From Phytohabitans sp036906915 (GTDB lineage Bacteria; Actinomycetota; Actinomycetes; Mycobacteriales; Micromonosporaceae), in assembly GCF_036906915.1 (NCBI RefSeq), contig NZ_JBAKHX010000003.1, positions 158,013 through 222,012 on the forward strand: 64,000 nt of DNA, in the 5' to 3' direction. Both the position numbers and the translations under genes were made by a program. The notes beneath the pieces were generated by a model. It did not search any database, had not been told where the DNA came from, and saw only the letters and a list, made by a program, of their open reading frames with translations. Positions 28,508-36,746 of the stretch are shown piece by piece (positions within the stretch are counted from its first letter, which is position 1; each line of letters opens with the position of its first letter).

Positions 28508-30808
28508 ATGTTGACAGTCAGCACGGGGGGCCTCAGCACGGCTGAGGTGGCCGAGAGGGTCGCGACGGGTCGGGTGAACGACGTACCGGCGCGGGCCAGC
28601 CGGAGCGTTGGCGAGATCATCCGGGCCAACTTGTTCACCCGGATCAACGCGATCATCGGCGTACTGCTGATCATGATCCTGGCGGTCGGGCCGGTCCAGG
28701 ACGCCCTCTTCGGCGGCGTGATCATCGCCAACACCCTGATCGGTGTGATCCAGGAGCTGCGGGCCAAGCGCACGCTCGACCGGCTCGCGATCGTGGGCGC
28801 GGCGCGGCCGGTCGTGCGGCGAGACGGATACGCCGTGGAGGTCGACGCGTCCGAGATCGTCCTCGACGACCTCATCGAGCTGGGCCAGGGCGACAAGATC
28901 GTGGTGGACGGCGTAGTGACCGAGGCCGACCAGCTGGAGGTCGACGAGTCGCTGCTCACCGGCGAGGCAGACCCGGTGGTCAAGCAGCCTGGCGACCGGG
29001 TGCTGTCGGGGAGCTTCGTGGTGGCCGGAGGCGGCACGTTCACCGCCACGAAGGTGGGCCGGGAGGCGTACGCGGCGAGGCTGGCGGAGGAAGCGAGCCG
29101 GTTCACGCTGGTCAACTCGCAGCTGCGGAACGGGATCGACTCGATCCTGCGGTTCGTGACCTGGCTCATCATCCCGGCCGGCGCCGCGCTCGTGGTCAGC
29201 CAGCTCATGGTCAACCGGGACGACGTGCCCGAGGCGGTACGCCGGATGGTCGCCGGCCTGGTGCCGATGGTGCCGGAAGGGCTGGTGCTGCTGACGTCGG
29301 TGGCGTTCGCGGTCGGCGTGGTGCGGCTGGGCCGGCGCCGCACGCTGGTGCAGGAGCTGCCCGCCATCGAAGGGCTGGCCCGGGTCGACGTGGTGTGCCT
29401 GGACAAGACCGGCACGCTGACGGAGGCGACGATGGAGGTTGCCGAGGTGCGCCGGCTGGAGGTCGACGCGCCCGTCGAGGCGGTGCTGGGTGCGCTGGGC
29501 ACCGCCGAGGAGCGCCCCAATCCCAGCCTGAAAGCAATTATCGAGGCGTTTCCGTACCAGCCGGGCTGGACGGTCCACAGTAGAACGCCGTTCTCCTCGG
29601 CGCGGAAGTGGAGCGGTGCCACGCTCTCCGGCCCGTCGGGCGGCGCCGCGACGTGGCGGCTCGGCGCGCCGGAGGTGGTGCTGCCGGCCGGCGATCCCGC
29701 GCTCGCGGAGGCGGACGACTACGGTGCTCGCGGGCTGCGGGTGCTTGCCCTGGCGCGGGAGGGCGTGCCGGTCGCGCTGGTGGTCATCGCCCAGCGGCTG
29801 CGCGCAGACGCCCGCGACACGCTGCGGTACTTCGCCGAGCAGGGCGTCGCGGTCAAAGTGATCTCCGGCGACAACGCGCTGTCGGTCGGCGCGGTGGCGC
29901 GCTCGCTGGACATGCCCGGTGCCGACCACCCGGTGGACGCGCGCACGCTGCCCGAGGATCCGGATGCCTACGCGGACGCGGTGGAGCGCACGGCCGTCTT
30001 CGGGCGGGTGGGCCCGCAGCAGAAGCGGGATCTGGTGACCGCGTTGCAGGCGCGAGGACATACGGTCGCGATGACCGGTGACGGCGTCAACGACGTGCTC
30101 GCGCTCAAGGACGCCGACATCGGCGTGGCGATGGGCGCGGGCAGCCCCGCCACCCGTGCGGTGGCGCAGATCGTGTTGCTGGACAACAGCTTCGCCGCGC
30201 TGCCCGCCGTCGTCGGCGAGGGCCGCCGGGTCATCGGCAACATCGAACGCGTCGCGAACCTGTTTCTCACCAAGACGGTGTACTCGGTGCTGCTCGCCAT
30301 CGTCGTCGTGCTCACCCAGGTGCCGTACCCGTTCCTGCCCCGCCACCTCACGCTCGTCGGGTCGCTGACGATCGGGATACCGGCGTTCTTCCTCGCGCTG
30401 GCACCGAACGCCGAGCGGGCCCGGGCGGGCTTCGTGGGGCGGGTGCTGCGGTTCGCTGTACCAGCTGGAGGGCTGGCGGCGGCCGCGACGTTCGGCACCT
30501 ACCTGTACGCCCGCCGCCTCTACGACGACCTGGCGGCCGAGACGTCGGTCGCGACCCTCGCGCTCTTCCTTGTCGCGCTCTTCGCGCTCGCCGTCATCGC
30601 CCGCCCGTACACGTGGTGGCGCGCCGCGCTGGTGGCCACGATGGGTGGCGCGTTCGCGATCGTGCTGGCGGTGCCGTTTCTGCAGGACTTCTTCCAGCTC
30701 AAGCTGGTCGGCTGGCGCGGGCCGGGCGTGGCGGTGGCGATCGCGGTGGCCGCGGGCGCGCTGCTGGTCATCGCAGAGCGTCTACTAGACCGGCTTCGTA
30801 CGCGATGA
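28508..30808 (+). CDS. ctpE: CtpE-like P-type cation ATPase
   Basis: The 766-residue pump has all P-type hallmarks: the TGEADPVVK actuator motif, membrane motif VPEGL in LVPMVPEGLVLL, the phosphorylation motif CLDKTGTLTEAT, and the hinge TGDGVNDVLALKDADIGVAMG. The sequence and VPEGL motif match the actinobacterial CtpE group, which imports calcium in mycobacteria, better than heavy-metal pumps; no N-terminal metal-binding domain is present. Eight to ten membrane helices are expected. It sits between a histidine kinase and response regulator facing the other way and overlaps the regulator's 3' end by 41 bp. Confidence 0.83.
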   Translation: MLTVSTGGLSTAEVAERVATGRVNDVPARASRSVGEIIRANLFTRINAIIGVLLIMILAVGPVQDALFGGVIIANTLIGVIQELRAKRTLDRLAIVGAARPVVRRDGYAVEVDASEIVLDDLIELGQGDKIVVDGVVTEADQLEVDESLLTGEADPVVKQPGDRVLSGSFVVAGGGTFTATKVGREAYAARLAEEASRFTLVNSQLRNGIDSILRFVTWLIIPAGAALVVSQLMVNRDDVPEAVRRMVAGLVPMVPEGLVLLTSVAFAVGVVRLGRRRTLVQELPAIEGLARVDVVCLDKTGTLTEATMEVAEVRRLEVDAPVEAVLGALGTAEERPNPSLKAIIEAFPYQPGWTVHSRTPFSSARKWSGATLSGPSGGAATWRLGAPEVVLPAGDPALAEADDYGARGLRVLALAREGVPVALVVIAQRLRADARDTLRYFAEQGVAVKVISGDNALSVGAVARSLDMPGADHPVDARTLPEDPDAYADAVERTAVFGRVGPQQKRDLVTALQARGHTVAMTGDGVNDVLALKDADIGVAMGAGSPATRAVAQIVLLDNSFAALPAVVGEGRRVIGNIERVANLFLTKTVYSVLLAIVVVLTQVPYPFLPRHLTLVGSLTIGIPAFFLALAPNAERARAGFVGRVLRFAVPAGGLAAAATFGTYLYARRLYDDLAAETSVATLALFLVALFALAVIARPYTWWRAALVATMGGAFAIVLAVPFLQDFFQLKLVGWRGPGVAVAIAVAAGALLVIAERLLDRLRTR

Positions 30809-31427
30809 TGGCGGCCTGCACGCGGTTGCGCACATCGAGCCGGGTGAGGATCGTGCTCACGTAGCTCTTCACGGTGCCCTCGACCAGATACAGCCGGCGG
30901 GCGATCTCGGCGTTGGACAGGCCGGCGCCGACCAGGGCCAGCACCTCGCGTTCGCGTTCAGTGAGCGCGTCGATCCGGTCGCGGGCGGCGGCGCCGCGCG
31001 ACATCCGGCCGTCACGCAGCTCGCTGATGACGCGGTGGGCCACCTGCGGCGAGAGGTACGCCGCACCGGCGGCCACCGCGTGCACGCCGGCGATCAGCTC
31101 CCGAGGGTCGCCGGACTTGAGCAGGAACCCACTGGCACCCTCGCCCAGCGCCCGCGCGATGTAGTCGTCTTCGCCGAATGTGGTCAGCATCACGATGGCG
31201 GTGTCGGGAGTGGCGCGCCGGATCTCGGCCGCGGCGGCCAGCCCGTCGAGTTGCGGCATCCGGATGTCGAGAAGGGCCACGTCGGGCCGGTGGCTGCGAG
31301 CCTGCTCGATCGCCTCGCGGCCGTTGGCGGCCTCGGCCACGACCTCGATGCCCGGATCGGCGGCCAGGATCGCCTTGACACCGGCTCGGATCATGGCCTC
31401 ATCGTCGGCTAGCAGGAGGCGGATCAT
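30768..31427 (-). CDS. NarL/LuxR-type response regulator
   Basis: The 219-residue regulator has a receiver domain (IRLLLADDEAMIRAGV, VALLDIRMPQLDG, Lys in FLLKSGDP) and a LuxR HTH (LTEREREVLALVGAGLSNAEIARRL). It is on the same strand as the histidine kinase at 26836 but separated from it by the convergent ctpE-like gene. The two are still the best matched pair here. Its 3' end overlaps that of ctpE by 41 bp, so the two mRNAs are antisense at their tails. Confidence 0.88.
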   Translation of the reverse strand: MIRLLLADDEAMIRAGVKAILAADPGIEVVAEAANGREAIEQARSHRPDVALLDIRMPQLDGLAAAAEIRRATPDTAIVMLTTFGEDDYIARALGEGASGFLLKSGDPRELIAGVHAVAAGAAYLSPQVAHRVISELRDGRMSRGAAARDRIDALTEREREVLALVGAGLSNAEIARRLYLVEGTVKSYVSTILTRLDVRNRVQAAIIAYEAGLVDALR

Positions 31428-31480
31428 GACGCCGACGGTACCTCGTAGCTGCCTTGCGTCGCAGTGCAAAGCTGGGCGCC

Positions 31481-32377
31481 ATGAACCCGGAGAATCCCCC
31501 GGCTCCGTTCCAGGGTGGACCGTCCAGTGGTCCGCCCGCCAGTGCGCCACCGGTGAGTGGTGGCGCACCCTCGCCCGCACCCGTCAAGCGCGGCAGCCTG
31601 GCCACCGTGCTGGGCTCGCTGGCGGTACTGCTGTGCGTGGTGCTCGGCGTGGTGGCGGTGATGCAGGCGCGGCAGATCGCCAGCCTGCGCGACGACGTGG
31701 AAGACGCGCGCGCCGACACGCGCTCGGCCCAGGCCAGCGGTGACCAGCGGCTCGACAGCCTGGAGAGCCAGGTCGCCCAGCTCGGCGAGCAGGCGGGGCA
31801 GCAGTTCAACCCGCAGGTCATCGCGGCCGCCGTGCTGCCGAGCGTGTTCAAGGTAAGCGCCGACAACCTGACGGGCACCGCCTTCGCGGTGGGCAGCCCG
31901 TCGGGCGGCACCACGAAGTTCCTGACCGCTTACCACGTGGTCGACCAGGTCTGGAAGCGCGGCTCGACCAGCGTCACGCTTGAGCGCGACGGCCAGACGT
32001 ACCCCGGCACGGTCACCGACGTCGACCAGGCCACCGACATCGCGTTGATCAGCGCGCCGTTCGACTTCACCGGGCTCGCGCCGGCGTCGAAGCCGGCGGA
32101 GGCGGGCCAGCAGGTCGTCGTGGTGGGTGCGCCGCTCGGCCTGTCCGACAGTGTCACCGCGGGTGTGGTGAGCGCCGTGCGTCCCGCCGGATCGGGCGTG
32201 GGTGCGGGTCCGCACATCCAGTTCGACGCGTCGATCAACCCAGGAAACTCCGGTGGCCCGGTGGTCAACACCGCGAAGGAGGTCGTGGGGATCGCGACCG
32301 CTAAGGCCAACAATGCCGAGGGGATCGGCCTCGCCACCCCTATCGAGACCGCGTGTACGACCTTCAACCTCTGCTAA
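31481..32377 (+). CDS. Membrane-anchored trypsin-like serine protease
   Basis: The 298-residue protein has a Pro/Gly-rich cytoplasmic N-terminus, one transmembrane helix near residues 42-62 (VLGSLAVLLCVVLGVVAVMQ), a short coiled coil, and an S1C/HtrA-type protease domain outside. The catalytic triad is present: His in TAYHVVD, Asp in TDIALIS, Ser in PGNSGGPV. No PDZ domain follows. The next gene, 18 bases on, encodes another single-pass coiled-coil protein, so the two probably act together at the membrane. The substrate is unknown. Confidence 0.85.
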   Translation: MNPENPPAPFQGGPSSGPPASAPPVSGGAPSPAPVKRGSLATVLGSLAVLLCVVLGVVAVMQARQIASLRDDVEDARADTRSAQASGDQRLDSLESQVAQLGEQAGQQFNPQVIAAAVLPSVFKVSADNLTGTAFAVGSPSGGTTKFLTAYHVVDQVWKRGSTSVTLERDGQTYPGTVTDVDQATDIALISAPFDFTGLAPASKPAEAGQQVVVVGAPLGLSDSVTAGVVSAVRPAGSGVGAGPHIQFDASINPGNSGGPVVNTAKEVVGIATAKANNAEGIGLATPIETACTTFNLC

Positions 32378-32395
32378 CAGCCACAGGAGGAAGCG

Positions 32396-32998
32396 ATGAC
32401 CCACCCTGGGTACCCGCCGCCGGACGATCCGCAGCACATGCCGCCGCCGCAGCAGCCGTATCCAGCCGCCGGCTACCCGCCGCCCATGCCGCCGCCGCAG
32501 GCGCCCACGTCGGGCTGGCCGGCGACGGCAAGTACGCCGCCGTACGCGGTGTCGGGCGCGCCCGCGGTCACTGGTGTCCCTTATGGACAGCCGCCCGCGC
32601 AGCGGTCGAGCGCGACGACGGTGCTCATCATCACGGCGGTCGCGCTCTTCCTGCTCGGCGGTGTGATGACCGGCCTGTTCCTGGTGAAGAACAACGAGCT
32701 CGGCGACACCAAGCAGGAGCTGACCAGCCAGGTGTCGGAGCGCGACAAGACCATCACGTCGAACCAGGAGAAGCTCACCAAGCTGGAGGCGGACCTCAAG
32801 GCGGTCAACGAGGAGCTGACCAAGAACAAGGCCAGCCTCGCGGACGTGACGAAGGACCGCGACGCACTGGTGCCGTGCATGCGTCGCTTCAACGAGGCGC
32901 TGGACGCGGCGGGCCGCAACAACGAGGCCGCGCTGGACACCGCCCTGCGCCAGGCAACGACCGCGTGCGAGAAGGCCAAGGCCACAGTGGACTCGTGA
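32396..32998 (+). CDS. Pro-rich single-pass coiled-coil protein
   Basis: The 200-residue protein starts behind AGGAGG. Residues 1-65 are Pro/Gly/Tyr/Gln-rich (YPPPDDPQHMPPP-type). A transmembrane helix follows near 78-98 (VLIITAVALFLLGGVMTGLF). Residues 105-160 form a predicted coiled coil (ELTSQVSERDKTITSNQEKL). It is in one operon with the trypsin-like protease and has the same membrane topology. A partner role is inferred. Confidence 0.7.
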   Translation: MTHPGYPPPDDPQHMPPPQQPYPAAGYPPPMPPPQAPTSGWPATASTPPYAVSGAPAVTGVPYGQPPAQRSSATTVLIITAVALFLLGGVMTGLFLVKNNELGDTKQELTSQVSERDKTITSNQEKLTKLEADLKAVNEELTKNKASLADVTKDRDALVPCMRRFNEALDAAGRNNEAALDTALRQATTACEKAKATVDS

Positions 32999-33007
32999 TC
33001 CGGTCGA

Positions 33008-33043
33008 CGCCCGGTGATCACGGCAGGCCATGATCACCGGGCG
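33008..33043. terminator. Bidirectional hairpin terminator
   Basis: CGCCCGGTGATCA (33008-33020) pairs perfectly with TGATCACCGGGCG (33031-33043) around a 10-base loop. It fills the 60-bp gap between the convergent coiled-coil and gnd genes. Confidence 0.7.
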
Positions 33044-33058
33044 GGACGCCGGTGCCGG

Positions 33059-34489
33059 TTAGGAAGCCACCTCGGAGCGGTCGCCGCCCCACAGCACGTG
33101 GAACGAGCCCTCGCGGTCGACGCGGCGGTAGGTGTGCGCGCCGAAGAAGTCGCGCTGGCCCTGCACCAGAGCCGCCGGGAGGCGCTCGGCGCGCAGGCCG
33201 TCGTAGTACGCGAGCGCCGACGAGAAGCCGGGCGCCGGGATGCCGAGCTGGGTGGCGGTCACCACCACGCGCCGCCAGGCGTCCTGCGCGCCCCGGACGG
33301 CGTCGAGGAAGTACTCGTCGACGAGCAGCGAAGGCAGGTCGGGTGCCGCGTCGTACGCCTGCTTGATGCGGTCGAGGAACTTGGCGCGGATGATGCAGCC
33401 GCCCCGCCAGATCGTCGACATGGCGCCCGGGTCGATGCTCCACCCGTACTCGGCGCTGCCGGCCTGGATCTGGTTGAAGCCCTGCGCGTAGGCGACGATC
33501 TTCGACGCGTACAGGGCCTGCTCGACGTCGGCCACCAGCGAGTACGCCGGCTCGGCCAGCGCACCCGATGGGCCCGGCAGGTCGCGGGCGGCCGTGCGGA
33601 GCGCCGCGTCACCGGAGAGGGACCGCGCGAACACCGCCTCGGCGATGCCGCTGACCGGTACACCCAGGTCGAGGGCGATCTGCACGGTCCAGCGGCCGGT
33701 GCCCTTCTGCTCGGCCTGGTCGGTCACCACGTCGACGAACGGCTTGCCGGTGGCGGCGTCGGTGTGCGCAAGCACGTCGGCGGTGATCTCGATGAGGTAC
33801 GACCCGAGCCGACCCTCGTTCCACCCCCGGAACACCTCGGCGATCTCGCCCGGCGCCATGCCGGCGCCCCGGCGCAGCAGGTCGTACGCCTCGGCGATGA
33901 GCTGCATGTCCGCGTACTCGATGCCGTTGTGCACCATCTTGACGAAGTGTCCCGCGCCGTCCGGCCCGACGTGCGTGCAGCACGCCACCCCGTCGACCTT
34001 GGCGGAGATGTCTTCCAGCAGCGGCCCGAGCGCCTCGTACGACTCGGGGGAGCCGCCCGGCATGATGCTCGGCCCGTGCAGGGCGCCCTCTTCGCCGCCG
34101 GAGATGCCGGCGCCGACGAAGTGGATGCCCCGCTCGCGGAGCGCGGCCTCGCGGCGGCGGGTGTCGACGAAGTGGGCGTTGCCGCCGTCGACGATCATGT
34201 CGCCGGGCTCGAGCAGCGGGGCGAACTCGTCGATGACCGCGTCGGTCGGGCCGCCGGCCTTCACCATGATGACGAGCCGGCGGGGGCGTTCGAGGCTGGC
34301 CACGAACTGCTCGGCGGTCTCCGCGGGAAGGAAGGTGCCCTCATGGCCGAACTCCTCGACCAGCTCCTTCGTCCGCGAGTAGGACCGGTTGTGCACGGCC
34401 ACCGGGTGCCCGTGCCGCGCCAGGTTGCGGGCCAGGTTGCGGCCCATGACCGCGAGCCCGGTGACCCCGATGCGCGCCAACTCCGTCAT
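33059..34489 (-). CDS. gnd: 6-phosphogluconate dehydrogenase, decarboxylating
   Basis: The 476-residue enzyme of the oxidative pentose phosphate pathway converts 6-phosphogluconate to ribulose 5-phosphate with NADP+. The coenzyme fold opens with IGVTGLAVMGRNLARNLARHG, with NRSYSRTKELV following; the substrate and catalytic motif GHFVKMVHNGIEYADMQLIAE carries the catalytic Lys. Length is standard for the long dimeric form. The start ATG 34489 is preferred to ATG 34504; AGGAGG-like sequence precedes it. It appears monocistronic. Confidence 0.95.
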   Translation of the reverse strand: MTELARIGVTGLAVMGRNLARNLARHGHPVAVHNRSYSRTKELVEEFGHEGTFLPAETAEQFVASLERPRRLVIMVKAGGPTDAVIDEFAPLLEPGDMIVDGGNAHFVDTRRREAALRERGIHFVGAGISGGEEGALHGPSIMPGGSPESYEALGPLLEDISAKVDGVACCTHVGPDGAGHFVKMVHNGIEYADMQLIAEAYDLLRRGAGMAPGEIAEVFRGWNEGRLGSYLIEITADVLAHTDAATGKPFVDVVTDQAEQKGTGRWTVQIALDLGVPVSGIAEAVFARSLSGDAALRTAARDLPGPSGALAEPAYSLVADVEQALYASKIVAYAQGFNQIQAGSAEYGWSIDPGAMSTIWRGGCIIRAKFLDRIKQAYDAAPDLPSLLVDEYFLDAVRGAQDAWRRVVVTATQLGIPAPGFSSALAYYDGLRAERLPAALVQGQRDFFGAHTYRRVDREGSFHVLWGGDRSEVAS

Positions 34490-34500
34490 GGTCTTCCTCC

Positions 34501-34800
34501 TCATGGCCGGGCGATCGCCACGGCGTTGTACTCGGTGTCGGGTGTCGCCTCGGTGCCGAACCGGGCGTTGGGCAGATAGAGCAGGTCGCCGACGGCCGCG
34601 ACGGTGGTCGGCACGTCGAACCGCTCGTCGCTGAGCTGGTCAACCAGGTCGGCCTGGCTGCCGGTGCCGTTGATCTCCAGCACCGCCACCGTGTTAAGTC
34701 GATTCTGCACTACGAAGAGAGTCTGCCCGACGACGAGCAGGCCGTCTCCGTTCTGGAGGAGACCGTCGCCGGTCACGTCGACCACCTCGGTGGCGAGCGT
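34501..34800 (-). pseudogene. 3' remnant of an SMP-30/NHL-like secreted protein gene
   Basis: About 95 in-frame codons read like the last third of a beta-propeller protein: GDGLLVVGQTLFVVQNRLNTVAVLEING, then FDVPTTVAAVGDLLYLPNARFG and the ending YNAVAIARP. There is no ATG and no ribosome-binding site. In the ~50 bp upstream another frame takes over the coding-like pattern, so the 5' two thirds are missing and a frameshift is probable. Full-length relatives are about 300 residues. It lies 11 bases from the gnd start region. The gap 34801-34911 shows nothing else. Confidence 0.6.
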
Positions 34801-34911
34801 GAGGCTGGCCAGTACCGCGCCGTGGTGGCGTCGATCACACGGGCGTCGCCGGCTATCGCTATCCGGTTTATCCGCATATTGATTTGGTACGCGTTAGGTG
34901 GCCCCAAGAGT

Positions 34912-35742
34912 TCAGCGACGCTCCCGGCGGGTCATCCCGCCGCCCTGCCACACGCCACCGAAGCCAGGGCGCCCCGACGGCACTGGCCGCACCTTCAGCT
35001 TGCGGCGGGTGCGGATCAGCATCGTGAGACCGAGGAAGACCATCATCCCGCCGATCGCGAGGCCAACCGGGAGCAGCCCGGAGCCGCTGCTGGTGCGATC
35101 GATGTCGATGGGCTGGCCGACGCCGCCACCGGCGACAGGCGCCGCGGCCTCTTCGCTCGCTTCTTCGGTGGGCTCCTCGACGACGTCTTCGGACTCGGAC
35201 GGGCTCGGCTCCGGCGATGGGGATGGGCTGGCTTCGCCGTCACCCTCTCCCTGGACGTTGCGGGTCACGGTGGCGGTCTCCAGCAGCTGACCGCGCGCGT
35301 CGAACGCGCCGACCTGCATCGACAACCGGCCGCTGGACACATCGTCCGCGAACCGCAGCGCGTACCGCGCGGTCACCGTGCGGTTGCGGCACAGCGTGCC
35401 GGGATCGAGCTGTACGTCCGTGAGCCGCGCCTCGTCGCCGTCGGTCTGCACGTCGAGCGGGAACGAGCCGGTTTCTTCGACTCGGTCGATGCCCACCTGG
35501 TTGAGGCGCATCCCGTCTACGCGCAGCACCATCGACCAACGCACCTTCAGGCACTCGTCGGTGCGCTTGGAAGCCACCACCGTCATCCGCGCCTGGGCGC
35601 CGGCCTCGAACCGGTTGGACACCTCGGTGATCTGGACCGTGACGCCCTCAGCAGCGGCCGCCGAGCCCGCGGTTACCGCCACGAACCCTGCCACGCACGC
35701 CAACGCGGTGCCGAACCGGCCCGCGAAACGCCACACAGTCAT
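34912..35742 (-). CDS. Secreted, C-terminally membrane-anchored protein
   Basis: The 276-residue precursor has a signal peptide ending near TAGSAAAAEG (about 1-32) and a ~150-residue beta-rich domain with two cysteines (DECLKVRW, TLCRNRTV). A low-complexity Ser/Pro/Glu stalk follows (SPSPEPSPSESEDVVEEP), then a C-terminal transmembrane helix (LLPVGLAIGGMMVFLGLTML) and a basic tail. This is the layout of a cell-surface protein held by its C-terminus. There is no LPXTG sortase motif. No named family is recognised. ATG 35742 has GAGG upstream. Confidence 0.65.
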   Translation of the reverse strand: MTVWRFAGRFGTALACVAGFVAVTAGSAAAAEGVTVQITEVSNRFEAGAQARMTVVASKRTDECLKVRWSMVLRVDGMRLNQVGIDRVEETGSFPLDVQTDGDEARLTDVQLDPGTLCRNRTVTARYALRFADDVSSGRLSMQVGAFDARGQLLETATVTRNVQGEGDGEASPSPSPEPSPSESEDVVEEPTEEASEEAAAPVAGGGVGQPIDIDRTSSGSGLLPVGLAIGGMMVFLGLTMLIRTRRKLKVRPVPSGRPGFGGVWQGGGMTRRERR

Positions 35743-35772
35743 CACCGCCTCGCCTTTAGCTCCACTGCCACG

Positions 35773-36093
35773 CTAGGTCGGATGCCGGGCATAGGGAAAG
35801 GAGCCCAATTGGCGCCAGTCGCGGATGAAGGACACCACTAACACGAACAGTGGTGAACCCTTCACGAAGCGCCCGGCTGAGGCGCTCGACCAGCCCTCGG
35901 AGGTGTCGCGCAGCTCTGGTGGGTCGAGCACCTCGAATTCGAAGCCCTGAGCGCCACGTAACAGCTCGTCGACGACGCACGCACCTTCTTTGGTGGGCTC
36001 ACCGAATAGACCAAAGTTGGAAGCGCCGCCGGGTGTCGCGGGCCTACCTTGAGCCCATGCTGGGGGAGCTGCGTAACGAAACCGTGGTGTCAT
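35773..36093 (-). CDS. Doubtful ORF in a 314-bp intergenic stretch
   Basis: A 106-codon frame lies between the surface-protein gene and the divergent YqeB-like gene. Its last ~80 codons read plausibly (EGACVVDELLRGAQGFEFEV) but third-position GC is clearly lower than in neighbouring genes. The only ATG overlaps the first 37 bases of the divergent gene. It may be a decayed gene or a chance frame. No family is recognised. Confidence 0.25.
   Translation of the reverse strand: MTPRFRYAAPPAWAQGRPATPGGASNFGLFGEPTKEGACVVDELLRGAQGFEFEVLDPPELRDTSEGWSSASAGRFVKGSPLFVLVVSFIRDWRQLGSFPYARHPT
36045..36050 (+). promoter_or_regulatory. -10-like element of a leaderless promoter
   Basis: TACCTT ends 6 bases before ATG 36057 with no Shine-Dalgarno sequence between. 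The hexamer is a weak match to TANNNT. Confidence 0.35.
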
Positions 36094-36746
36094 ATCCGGC
36101 CTGGGCCTGGGGGTTGGTCTGGGCGGGGTTTCCGCTGATCGGAGCGGGCATCGGTTGGTTGCTCAAGTCGGTCGCTGGCTGGGTCGCCGAGCTGCCGTGG
36201 GCACCGATGAAGGGTCTTTTCAAGGCCGTCGACTCGGTCGATGAGCCGCTAGCCACGATCGGCGCGCTGGCCGTCGGAGCCCTGGCCGGGCTGGTGTTGG
36301 CGTTTTTCGCGGCGGCGGAGAGCCTCACCGTCACCGTTTCCAGCGGGCAGGCCGTCCTGGCGCGAGCCGGGCAGTCGCGGGCCGTGCCCCGCGGGTCGGT
36401 CCAGGTCGTCTTCCTGGACGGCAAGCATCTGGTACTGCTCGGCCAGGCGGGCGAGGAGCTGGCCCGGGAGCCGTCCGATCTGGACGCCGACCGGGTGCGC
36501 GAGGCGTTCCGGCAGTACGGGTACCCGTGGCGCGACGGCGGCGACCCGTACCGCGACGAGTACCGCCGCTGGGTGCCCGAGACGCCCGAGCTGCCCAGCG
36601 GCGCCGACGCCCTGCTCAAGGCCCGCGCCAAGGCGATACACAAAGGCGACAGCAGCGACGCGGCCGACCTGCGGGCAGAGCTGGCCAAGCTCGGCGTGGT
36701 CGTACGCGACGAGAAGAAGCGCCAGTACGTGCGGGTGGTGCGTTAG
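36057..36746 (+). CDS. YqeB-like membrane protein
   Basis: The 229-residue protein has two or three membrane helices in its first 90 residues (WGLVWAGFPLIGAGIGWLL and IGALAVGALAGLVLAFF). A cytoplasmic region follows with PH-like strands (ESLTVTVSSGQAVLARAG, VQVVFLDGKHLVLLG) and a helical C-terminus (RAEYRR-, ADLRAELAKLGVVVRDEKK). This matches YqeB-type proteins of Bacillus and actinobacteria, whose function is unknown. Its stop overlaps the stop of the convergent multicopper oxidase gene. Confidence 0.75.
   Translation: MLGELRNETVVSYPAWAWGLVWAGFPLIGAGIGWLLKSVAGWVAELPWAPMKGLFKAVDSVDEPLATIGALAVGALAGLVLAFFAAAESLTVTVSSGQAVLARAGQSRAVPRGSVQVVFLDGKHLVLLGQAGEELAREPSDLDADRVREAFRQYGYPWRDGGDPYRDEYRRWVPETPELPSGADALLKARAKAIHKGDSSDAADLRAELAKLGVVVRDEKKRQYVRVVR

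Noticed and set aside
26836..29622. Extension of the histidine kinase frame to 928 residues
   Set aside because: The extra N-terminal ~400 residues are Ser/Thr/Arg-rich shadow of ctpE. The membrane helices and a leaderless promoter place the start at 28419.
28454..30346. A 630-codon frame antisense to the ctpE-like gene
   Set aside because: It shows His/Arg/Gly/Pro-rich low-complexity sequence typical of the shadow strand in high-GC DNA and no domain. The plus-strand frame has clear P-type ATPase motifs.
35746..36056. DUF397-type small protein in the intergenic stretch
   Set aside because: The typical W-x-S-S and V-R-D-S-K motifs of that family are missing. Left as a doubtful ORF.
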